Part shown: positions 1 to 4,892 of the stretch, in pieces | Layout of the letters: every line of letters starts with the position of its first letter | How positions within the stretch are numbered: the first letter of the stretch is position 1 | Assembly (NCBI GenBank): GCA_018303045.1 | Contig: JAGVYX010000054.1 | Coordinates: 1 to 11,967, forward strand | Reading direction: 5' to 3' | DNA from: Candidatus Woesearchaeota archaeon | GTDB lineage: Archaea; Nanobdellota; Nanobdellia; Woesearchaeales; GW2011-AR9 | DNA: 11,967 bases | Position numbers and translations under genes: made by a program | The notes under the pieces: generated by a model | The model's database searches: none | Told to the model about the DNA's origin: nothing | The model's input: only the letters and a program-made list of their open reading frames with translations

Positions 1-1
1 T

Positions 2-49
2 TATACCAAAGGACATAAATTTTCGTAAAAATTTAAGCCCTTTGGTATA
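2..49. repeat. Palindromic hairpin element, copy A
   Basis: A perfect 11-bp inverted repeat (TATACCAAAGG at 2-12 and its complement at 39-49) encloses a second AT-rich inverted repeat (AAATTTT at 17-23 with AAAATTT at 28-34). It abuts copy B. The left 14 bases, TATACCAAAGGACA, recur exactly at 8746-8759 in copy C. The repetition at two distant loci suggests a dispersed palindromic repeat rather than a gene-specific terminator. Its function is unknown. Confidence 0.7.
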
Positions 50-96
50 TACAAAAGGCACAAAATTCTGTTCGGAATTTTGAGTCTTTTGGTATA
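48..96. repeat. Palindromic hairpin element, copy B
   Basis: The outer arms TATACAAAAG (48-57) and CTTTTGGTATA (86-96) pair with one unpaired base. The inner arms CAAAATTC (61-68) and GAATTTTG (75-82) are a perfect 8-bp inverted repeat with a 6-nt loop. Bases 59-96 are identical over 38 bp to 8758-8795 (copy C). It shares the TATA bases of copy A, so the two hairpins are fused head to tail. A 62-codon minus-strand frame (221 down to 33) crosses both hairpins and was not accepted as a gene. Confidence 0.7.
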
Positions 97-220
97 AATA
101 ATCTAGCAAAAAGGGGATTGCAAGAGGAATTTTTGCCTTTGTCGTAATTTAACGCAGCCGAGCCGATGGCTATCGAGCCTAAGGCGAGGAACTTTTCAAT
201 AACGCCGCTCGTTGGAAACA

Positions 221-228
221 TTTAAATA
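221..228 (+). promoter_or_regulatory. TATA box for the six-gene cysteine-rich array
   Basis: TTTAAATA lies about 40 nt upstream of the ATG at 264, so a start site about 26 nt downstream (near 250) would give a short leader containing the ribosome binding site at 253-257. This differs from the leaderless layout inferred for argS and truD in the same window. Confidence 0.5.
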
Positions 229-252
229 TTTTGATTTGCTTCTAAGAGTAAA

Positions 253-257
253 GAGGT
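253..257 (+). promoter_or_regulatory. Shine-Dalgarno site GAGGT
   Basis: GAGGT sits 6 nt before the ATG at 264 and matches the archaeal anti-Shine-Dalgarno complement GGAGGTGAT. It supports the start chosen for the first gene of the array. Confidence 0.6.
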
Positions 258-263
258 ATTCAG

Positions 264-590
264 ATGATTAAAGAAAACAAAAATCAATTAATAATTATTT
301 CTCTCGTGGCTATCATGGCTATAGTCCTGTTGGCTGTTGGCAATAAGACTCCTTTACAGGGAGCTGTTGTTGACCAAATCAGGCATGTTGAAACTTTTGA
401 GCCGCAGTGCGTAGATGATGATCCAGATGAAATATATAATCAATTTGGAATGGTACAACTGAGATCAACGCAATATTTGGATTATTGCCGTGGCAGTACG
501 TTAATTCAGCGTTATTGCAGAACCGGCGGAAAAATTGGCATAGCTGATTATCCTTGCCCCAATGGCTGTCGCGAGGGTGTATGTTTATAA
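264..590 (+). CDS. Anchored six-cysteine domain protein, array member 1
   Basis: A 108-residue protein of unknown function. Residues 9-26 form one hydrophobic helix after a short polar N-terminus, so the rest is probably outside the membrane. A juxtamembrane LQGAV (31-35) follows. The exported part carries six cysteines (49, 75, 85, 98, 102, 107) in a pattern shared by the next five genes: C-x-D-x-D, Y-x-x-x-G, a Y-x-x-C, an x-Y-C, then CPNGCREGVC at the end; three disulfides are likely. It is the first gene after the TATA box at 221 and has a clear GAGGT site. Its TAA overlaps the ATG of the next gene (TAATG). I recall similar domains in DPANN secreted proteins but know no function. The frame is convincing because the same protein pattern recurs in its neighbours. 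Confidence 0.85.
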   Translation: MIKENKNQLIIISLVAIMAIVLLAVGNKTPLQGAVVDQIRHVETFEPQCVDDDPDEIYNQFGMVQLRSTQYLDYCRGSTLIQRYCRTGGKIGIADYPCPNGCREGVCL

Positions 591-949
591 TGGCTAGAGC
601 CTTAAAACAGAAACTGGAACGGAGGCCGCCAATTGTAGCTTTGGGAGTGTTAGTAGTAATAGCCCTGTTTGGCTTAACCGTCTTGTTCTTTAATGAATCA
701 ACAACCGTAGGAGCGGTTATTTATGATAAAGAGAAGGCCGATAGTTATAGGGCTTACTGTTTTAATACTGATCCTGAACTGAAATTTGAGGTCAAAGGTT
801 CGGTGCATTATCAAAATTTTGTCTATCATGACCGATGCAGCCGCAATGACAAATATTTATATCAAGTATATTGCGCTTCCAGCCAGCGGGTAGGAACAAC
901 ATTTAAGTACCATTGCCCCAATGGCTGTCGCGAGGGTGTATGTGTATAA
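590..949 (+). CDS. Anchored six-cysteine domain protein, array member 2
   Basis: A 119-residue paralogue of member 1. A basic N-terminus (RALKQKLERR) precedes a hydrophobic helix at about residues 15-34, then TVGAV (39-43), then six cysteines (57, 83, 95, 109, 113, 118) and the same CPNGCREGVC ending. I chose the ATG at 590 because it overlaps the preceding stop as TAATG, typical of translational coupling; a longer frame from a TTG at 554 and an ATG at 581 is possible but runs inside the upstream gene. GAGGGTG about 10 nt upstream could act as a ribosome binding site. The 31 bases encoding the C-terminal motif (913-943) are identical to those of member 1 (554-584), although the rest has diverged. 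Function unknown. Confidence 0.83.
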   Translation: MARALKQKLERRPPIVALGVLVVIALFGLTVLFFNESTTVGAVIYDKEKADSYRAYCFNTDPELKFEVKGSVHYQNFVYHDRCSRNDKYLYQVYCASSQRVGTTFKYHCPNGCREGVCV

Positions 950-988
950 TAAAGAATGAACATAAAAAAATGGATAAGCATTAAAACA

Positions 989-994
989 GAGGTG
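989..994 (+). promoter_or_regulatory. Shine-Dalgarno site GAGGTG
   Basis: GAGGTG lies 7 nt before the ATG at 1002. It is a six-base match to the archaeal anti-Shine-Dalgarno complement and fixes the start of array member 3. Confidence 0.65.
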
Positions 995-1001
995 TATTAA
1001 T

Positions 1002-1367
1002 ATGTCAAGCAATAGTTCGCAAGTGCCATACTTAGTTATGGTTGGCGTAGTGGCTTTAGTGGCCGTCGTAGTTTTATTAATGAATGGATCGGGAAGCATT
1101 CAGGGAGCTCCAGTACTTAAAAAGGTGAAAGTTAATACTTTTCAAGACGGCTGTTTAGATACCGATAGGGATAATAAATATGAATTGTTTGGAGTAGTAA
1201 AATCAGGAGTTTATGAATATCCGGACTTTTGCGGCAATGATGTTAATTATGATTCCAGAGAAGGCAAGAAAGTGCTCTTTCAGCATTATTGTAAAACCGG
1301 CGATACGATAGGACAAACGCGGGGATATAAATGTCCCAATGGCTGTTCAAACGGAGTCTGTCGGTAA
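1002..1367 (+). CDS. Anchored six-cysteine domain protein, array member 3
   Basis: A 121-residue paralogue. The predicted membrane helix is at residues 9-28, followed by IQGAP (33-37). The cysteines are at 51, 77, 97, 111, 115 and 120, ending in CPNGCSNGVC. Compared with its siblings it has about eight extra residues between the second and third cysteines (VNYDSREGKK), so this loop varies in length. The start has a strong GAGGTG site and a 52-nt gap separates it from member 2. By analogy it is exported and anchored with the domain outside; its role is unknown. A minus-strand frame over 857-1099 is only a shadow of members 2 and 3. Confidence 0.85.
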   Translation: MSSNSSQVPYLVMVGVVALVAVVVLLMNGSGSIQGAPVLKKVKVNTFQDGCLDTDRDNKYELFGVVKSGVYEYPDFCGNDVNYDSREGKKVLFQHYCKTGDTIGQTRGYKCPNGCSNGVCR

Positions 1368-1386
1368 GTATTAAATGTAATATAAT

Positions 1387-1392
1387 GAGGTG
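1387..1392 (+). promoter_or_regulatory. Shine-Dalgarno site GAGGTG
   Basis: GAGGTG lies 6 nt before the ATG at 1399, in a 31-nt gap between members 3 and 4. It is the same hexamer as at 989-994 and supports the start of member 4. Confidence 0.65.
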
Positions 1393-1398
1393 TAATAA

Positions 1399-1734
1399 AT
1401 GGTTTCCAGACAATTTTTTCCTTATTTGGTTTTAGTAAGCGTGGTGGCTATTGTAGCCATTGCCGTTTTGGTGTTGAATAACTCCAGCAGTTTAGAAGGA
1501 GCCAATGTAGCTGATGCCTACAGGGAGCAAGTGAAGGAATTGCAGCCGTCCTGTTTAGATAATGATCCAAGAAATGAATACGATGTTAAAGGTACAGTGC
1601 ACATGGGTACATACAAAAATTATGACTACTGCCGCGGCAATAGATTAGTTCAAGCTCATTGCGAGTCCAGCAACAGCGTAGGCTGGGTGGAATATGAATG
1701 CCCAGGCGGATGTTCGAATGGGTTCTGCTTGTAG
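1399..1734 (+). CDS. Anchored six-cysteine domain protein, array member 4
   Basis: A 111-residue paralogue. The hydrophobic helix is at about residues 8-27, followed by LEGANV (32-37). Cysteines are at 52, 78, 88, 101, 105 and 110. The C-terminal motif reads CPGGCSNGFC, with Gly replacing the Asn of CPNGC, and the third cysteine is preceded by His rather than Tyr. It ends with TAG, which shows that TAG acts as an ordinary stop here and matters for the interrupted ORF at 4488. The next gene starts 9 nt downstream, so the two are almost certainly co-transcribed. No function is known. Confidence 0.85.
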   Translation: MVSRQFFPYLVLVSVVAIVAIAVLVLNNSSSLEGANVADAYREQVKELQPSCLDNDPRNEYDVKGTVHMGTYKNYDYCRGNRLVQAHCESSNSVGWVEYECPGGCSNGFCL

Positions 1735-1743
1735 GCGATAAAA

Positions 1744-2082
1744 ATGACACAAAGACAATCATCTAACTTATCCTACATTCTTGTTGGGGTGGTAGCTGTA
1801 GTAGCGGTAGTAGTTCTGCTGACAAATAACCCCGCGAGATTAGAGGGAGCGGTGACGGCAATTAGCGGCCCAGCTGACAGTTTCAGCCCGTTTTGCGTGG
1901 ATGATGATGATAAAAATGTTTACTCTAAATTTGGAACAGTCCATTTTGGAAGCAAGGAGTATTATGACTTCTGTCAGGATGAGAAAACATTGAAACAATG
2001 GTATTGCGCTTCGACAAATTCTAAGCGTGTGACAAAAAGTTTCAAATGCCCTAATGGCTGCAAAGATGGTGTCTGCCGTTAA
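1744..2082 (+). CDS. Anchored six-cysteine domain protein, array member 5
   Basis: A 112-residue paralogue. The membrane helix is at residues 10-27, followed by RLEGAV (32-37). Cysteines are at 51, 77, 88, 102, 106 and 111, with an acidic CVDDDD stretch after the first and a CPNGCKDGVC ending. The spacing from cysteine 1 to cysteine 2 is 26 residues, as in members 1, 2, 3, 4 and 6, which supports homology. The start is 9 nt after the stop of member 4; the only upstream ribosome-binding candidate is a weak TAGGCGAT, so translation may be coupled. Its 3' end overlaps the start of member 6. Confidence 0.85.
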   Translation: MTQRQSSNLSYILVGVVAVVAVVVLLTNNPARLEGAVTAISGPADSFSPFCVDDDDKNVYSKFGTVHFGSKEYYDFCQDEKTLKQWYCASTNSKRVTKSFKCPNGCKDGVCR

Positions 2083-2545
2083 GAACACAAAACAGAGGTC
2101 TTCGGCCAGCATCGTTGCGGCTAGTTTGGCAGCTATCGCGGTAATCGTCTGGATCATTTCGATTGATAATCATTTGCTTACGGGCAATGCTGTCGTGGGA
2201 TCTTGTTTTGACAGCGATTCCGAAGAAGATTTTTACATTAAAGGGTATGCGGAATATCGCTCTAAAAAATTGGAAGATACCTGCAGCCGCGATGGTATCC
2301 GGTTGCAGCAGGCTTACTGCAAGAGCAGCGTTAAAGTTACGATGACCCAAAGTTTTCAATGCCCTTATGGCTGCGCCGATGGAGCCTGCATAGCTTTGGA
2401 AAGAAATTGTGGGAATGGAATTGTTGATTATGGCGAGCAGTGCGATGACGGCAATCAAGCCGACGGCGATGGCTGCGCCAGATCTTGCGTTAAAGAAGCT
2501 GGATTCACTTGCAAGACTGTTTCTGTCTGCGCTCCTGGTTCTTAA
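2054..2545 (+). CDS. Anchored six-cysteine domain plus Myxococcus-type cysteine-rich repeat, array member 6
   Basis: A 163-residue protein, the longest of the array. The hydrophobic helix is at about residues 19-36, followed by LTGNAVV (42-48). The six-cysteine domain has cysteines at 51, 77, 89, 103, 107 and 112, ending in CPYGCADGAC. Residues 119-153 add a second module, CGNGIVDYGEQCDDGNQADG onward with GDGCARSC; this is the pattern of the Myxococcus cysteine-rich disulfide repeat (DUF4215-like), found in many secreted bacterial and archaeal proteins and thought to be structural. The start is uncertain: ATG 2054 and ATG 2066 both lie inside the 3' end of member 5, and the 2054 ATG falls within the codons for its conserved PNGC motif. 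Probably the last gene of the operon. Function unknown. Confidence 0.83.
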   Translation: MAAKMVSAVKNTKQRSSASIVAASLAAIAVIVWIISIDNHLLTGNAVVGSCFDSDSEEDFYIKGYAEYRSKKLEDTCSRDGIRLQQAYCKSSVKVTMTQSFQCPYGCADGACIALERNCGNGIVDYGEQCDDGNQADGDGCARSCVKEAGFTCKTVSVCAPGS

Positions 2546-2673
2546 GGTTAACTTTAGAGAACTCTGCCGGTAAAAAATTAATTATTCAAAATTCTCTTCA
2601 AATCAAATAAACACAGAAATCTCTTGGATTAATCATTGTAGATGAATTCTTATTTTCTTTAGAGAAATTTGTC

Positions 2674-2684
2674 AATAAAAAATG
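2674..2684 (-). terminator. T-rich terminator for the glutaredoxin-like gene
   Basis: On the minus strand a run of six T residues (A-run in 2677-2683 on the plus strand) lies about 23 nt past the stop of the glutaredoxin-like gene. Archaeal termination commonly uses such T tracts without a hairpin. The convergent gap 2546-2706 otherwise holds only AT-rich sequence. Confidence 0.35.
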
Positions 2685-2706
2685 AATTATTCCAAATTCT
2701 TTTTAT

Positions 2707-2952
2707 TTAAGATCGTTGTTTAGCTCTGGCTACAGCGGCTTCAATTTTATCTGGCAGAAAACCGATGATAATCTCTCCATCAATGTCAGTCAATGGGATA
2801 GCCATTTGATTGGATTTATTTAATAATTCATCTCTGGCCATTTCGCTTTCATCCAGATCCAGAACTTCAAAGGAATAGCGCTTTTTTTTAAGCCAGACGC
2901 GAAGCTGCTGGCACCAGCTATTTTCCGGCGCGATATAAATTTTAATATCCAT
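2707..2952 (-). CDS. Glutaredoxin-like protein lacking the first active-site cysteine
   Basis: An 81-residue protein with a thioredoxin/glutaredoxin fold: beta strand MDIKIYI (1-7), active-site turn at 8-14, helix, then MAIPLTDIDGEIIIGF (50-65), which contains the conserved cis-proline (P53) and the beta hairpin that follows it. In family members the turn normally reads CPWC or CPYC. Here it aligns as N11-S12-W13-C14, so the nucleophilic first cysteine is replaced and only the second remains; normal dithiol or monothiol chemistry is therefore doubtful. I chose the ATG at 2952 because the shared TATA region is centred about 26 nt upstream, giving a leaderless mRNA; a TTG at 2961 would add three residues. 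It is divergent from the exported cysteine-rich gene at 3006. A role in thiol or disulfide handling for the surface proteins is tempting but only inferred, since this protein looks cytosolic. Confidence 0.8.
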   Translation of the reverse strand: MDIKIYIAPENSWCQQLRVWLKKKRYSFEVLDLDESEMARDELLNKSNQMAIPLTDIDGEIIIGFLPDKIEAAVARAKQRS

Positions 2953-2972
2953 TTTTAGCAATAAGGCATAGG

Positions 2973-2983
2973 TTTATATATAA
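2973..2983. promoter_or_regulatory. Palindromic bidirectional TATA region
   Basis: TTTATATATAA, centred at 2978, reads as a TATA box in both directions. It is about 26 nt from the minus-strand ATG at 2952 and 28 nt from the plus-strand ATG at 3006, so both divergent transcripts could be leaderless and share one TBP site. No ribosome binding site precedes either start. Confidence 0.55.
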
Positions 2984-3005
2984 TTTTTCATTTATTTTGA
3001 TTCAG

Positions 3006-3344
3006 ATGATGCCCCAAAGAATCTTAATCATTCTTAATCTTTCTCTGGTATTTATAGCTTTCCTGCTGATTTTAAATTTATTTGGAGCGCAGATTACTCC
3101 GCTTGGGCGAGCAGCTGTTCCCAGAGCCGGACTTTGTGTAATTAATTATCAGGGCCAGTTTACGGCAACCAACGATTTAGACCGCTGCTGCATGGAAGCG
3201 GCTAAACAGCTCGTCTGCAGGCGGGACCATCAGTTTTCAGCCGCAGGAGCCACAGAATGGACCTGTCAAACAGGAGCGGCTGGCGTAAAGATAATGTTGG
3301 ATCATCCAGCCAGAAGGTATTGTGTAAAACAGCCTTATTATTAA
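3006..3344 (+). CDS. Small anchored cysteine-rich protein, unknown
   Basis: A 112-residue protein that I do not recognise. Residues 5-27 form a hydrophobic N-terminal helix, followed by PLGRAAVP (32-39), which resembles the post-membrane G-A-V motif of the array at 264-2545. The exported part has six cysteines (44, 61, 62, 71, 87, 106, including an adjacent CC pair), so three disulfides are possible, but the spacing and sequence differ from the six-cysteine domain of the array and no CPNGC ending is present. The start is ATG 3006 (or 3009), placed by the TATA region at 2973-2983; the open frame continues to a TTG at 2997 that would lie upstream of the expected transcription start. It is followed after 37 nt by an anchored glycoside hydrolase, so the two are probably co-transcribed. 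Confidence 0.7.
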   Translation: MMPQRILIILNLSLVFIAFLLILNLFGAQITPLGRAAVPRAGLCVINYQGQFTATNDLDRCCMEAAKQLVCRRDHQFSAAGATEWTCQTGAAGVKIMLDHPARRYCVKQPYY

Positions 3345-3373
3345 CCAAGATATTAACCAAGATATTAACCAAG
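3340..3373 (+). repeat. 12-bp tandem repeat, 2.8 copies
   Basis: ATTAACCAAGAT is repeated at 3340-3351, 3352-3363 and partly at 3364-3373. It begins at the stop codon of the upstream gene and fills the gap before the hydrolase start at 3382. The last unit supplies AAGGT (3371-3375), a weak ribosome binding site 6 nt before that ATG. Confidence 0.8.
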
Positions 3374-3381
3374 GTTTATTT

Positions 3382-4488
3382 ATGGTCAAAAATAAAACTC
3401 CCCTCATTAAGGAAAGAACCTTAGCAGCTAAGAATACGTTTATTATTTTATTAATTACAGTTATTATTCTTGGTCTGTTGAATATAGCCCAGGTAAAAGG
3501 CTTGTTTATACTGGCTCAGCCGGAAGTTAGGATCACTCAGGGAGCGATAAGTTTGGACTCTTTAACCTTAGAACAAAAAATAGCTCAGATGCTCATTGTG
3601 CAGGGGAATATTAACAATCTGCAGGCTTGGAAAGATCTGCAGGTTGGGGGCGTGCATTTGTTTGCTCGGGAAAGCCAAGAAGTATTTAAAGACCAAATTA
3701 GCCAATTTCAGGAAGGTCTGCATGTCCCGTTCTTTGTAACTGTGGATTTGGAAGGCTGTGTAAATCCTTTTTTGAATTTTAGAAATTTTACTCCAGCGGC
3801 GGAGATTGATAATACCAATCGAGCTTACCTGAAAGGAGTGGAAGAAGGGAAATTCCTGAAAGAAGTTGGTGTAAATTTAAATTTTGCCCCGGTGGTGGAT
3901 TTAGAAGACGAGATTTGGAAATGCCGCAGTTTTCCAGGCAATGAGCGGCAGATTTCTGAACTAGCGCAGGCTTACGTTAATGGATTGCAGGGTTACGGCA
4001 TTTTAGCTACTATGAAACATTATCCCGGCAAGACTCTCGTCGTTAGAGATCCCCACAAGTTTATTGTTAATGCCCGCATTGACGAGCGCGATCTAGCTCC
4101 CTATAATTTTGCTATAAAACAAGGCGCGGTAAAAGCCGTGATGGTCAGCCATATCATCACCGAAGGCGTTATCGACTCTGAACAGGTTCCTTCCGTAGTT
4201 TCCCGGAAAGTTTTAGGTGAATTAAAGCAGCAGTACGGCGGCCTGATTATTTCAGACGAAATCCACATGCTGGGGTTAAAAAATTTTTACCGTTCCCTGG
4301 AAGAAATGTATGTGGCTGTTTTTAAAGCCGGCAACGATTTAATTTTAAATTTTGATTCTGATCCCAATGAAATTCACCGCATGATTAAAATTGTTAAAAC
4401 GGCTGCGCAATCCGGCGAGATTTCTATAACAGATATTGATGCTTCGGTAACCAAGATTTTAACCGCTAAAGGGTTTAAGGTGGTTTAA
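3382..4488 (+). CDS. Membrane-anchored family 3 glycoside hydrolase, NagZ-like
   Basis: A 368-residue protein with a single N-terminal hydrophobic helix (residues 19-38) and a glycoside hydrolase family 3 (beta/alpha) barrel at about 60-366. It would hydrolyse beta-linked sugars, often N-acetylglucosamine, outside the cell. The family signatures are SLTLEQKIAQML (60-71), VDLEG (121-125), NFAPVVDL (167-174), KHYPGK (212-217) with the acid/base loop DPH (223-225, matching the D-S-H dyad of NagZ), and IISDEIHMLG (289-298), where D292 aligns with the catalytic nucleophile. The usual E-G-G-R after the first strand reads E-G-C-V, so substrate contacts may differ. Archaea lack murein, so the target could be surface glycans, or a bacterial or host polymer. 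It lies 37 nt after the small cysteine-rich gene. The start is the only ATG before the helix. Confidence 0.88.
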   Translation: MVKNKTPLIKERTLAAKNTFIILLITVIILGLLNIAQVKGLFILAQPEVRITQGAISLDSLTLEQKIAQMLIVQGNINNLQAWKDLQVGGVHLFARESQEVFKDQISQFQEGLHVPFFVTVDLEGCVNPFLNFRNFTPAAEIDNTNRAYLKGVEEGKFLKEVGVNLNFAPVVDLEDEIWKCRSFPGNERQISELAQAYVNGLQGYGILATMKHYPGKTLVVRDPHKFIVNARIDERDLAPYNFAIKQGAVKAVMVSHIITEGVIDSEQVPSVVSRKVLGELKQQYGGLIISDEIHMLGLKNFYRSLEEMYVAVFKAGNDLILNFDSDPNEIHRMIKIVKTAAQSGEISITDIDASVTKILTAKGFKVV

Positions 4489-4691
4489 TGGAAGTTGTTA
4501 AAAGTAGGGCTAAACAAATTCTTTATTCTCTAGGATAGAGCATATTATTATCTATTTTATTTTCGGCATTAATCTTTTTAATGGAAAGATCGTTATCTTT
4601 TTCTATATTTACTTTTATAATTTTATTTTTTTCTCTGTCTGGAATGTTTTACTATATTTTTAGAAAAAATAGGGTCTTTTATAGAAAGTAA
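4488..4691 (+). pseudogene. Two-helix small membrane ORF interrupted by TAG
   Basis: The ATG overlaps the hydrolase stop (TAATG). Sixteen codons (ending QILYSLG) lead to an in-frame TAG at 4536-4538, and the frame then stays open for 50 more codons to a TAA at 4689. The downstream part is strongly hydrophobic: SILLSILFSALIFL, a short polar turn, then SIFTFIILFFSLSG, ending in a basic tail (FRKNRVFYRK). That is the layout of a two-helix membrane protein. TAG is used as a normal stop elsewhere here (array member 4 and truD). The likeliest reading is a nonsense-mutated gene, with stop-codon readthrough or a sequencing error as alternatives. I could not assign a family. The start overlap suggests it was once co-translated with the hydrolase. 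Confidence 0.4.
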
Positions 4692-4707
4692 CTCCGGCAT
4701 TTTAACG

Positions 4708-4830
4708 GCTTAGTAGTACGTGCATAGCTAGTCTGTCGTCGAAGGTTTATAAATGTCCGTTTACAATCAGTGAAAATTGCGGCCATTTTGTCGACGAGCC
4801 AAAAATGAGCTATGCACATATGCTTAGTAG
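4708..4830. mobile_element. MITE-like element with 9-bp target duplication
   Basis: The 9-bp direct repeat GCTTAGTAG occurs at 4708-4716 and 4822-4830. Between them lies an element of about 105 bp whose ends are inverted repeats: TACGTGCATAGCT (4717-4729) against AGCTATGCACATA (4808-4820), 12 of 13 bases matching. A second, subterminal inverted pair, TCGTCGA (4736-4742) and TCGACGA (4791-4797), lies inside. No coding frame fits in it. This is the structure of a miniature inverted-repeat transposable element mobilised by an outside transposase with a 9-bp target duplication. A structured RNA gene is the main alternative for the inverted repeats, but would not explain the direct repeats. Confidence 0.6.
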
Positions 4831-4892
4831 AAAGTCTTAAGTAAAATAACCGCTACTCTAGGTTTACCCTGTAGGGTGGAAAGTAAGTTCAA

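Noticed and set aside
33..221. 62-codon minus-strand ORF
   Set aside because: Its last third runs through the two palindromic hairpins, it has no promoter or ribosome binding site that I can see, and no family is recognisable. It could be the relic of a gene, but it is not supported as coding.
1840..2458. Two long minus-strand ORFs (2157-1840 and 2458-2051)
   Set aside because: They are shadows of array members 5 and 6, which share a clear conserved protein pattern with their neighbours.
4717..4821. tRNA or known structured RNA gene
   Set aside because: The inverted repeats could suggest an RNA, but no cloverleaf, T-loop (GGTTCGA-like) or known RNA motif is visible, and the 9-bp flanking direct repeats fit an inserted element better.
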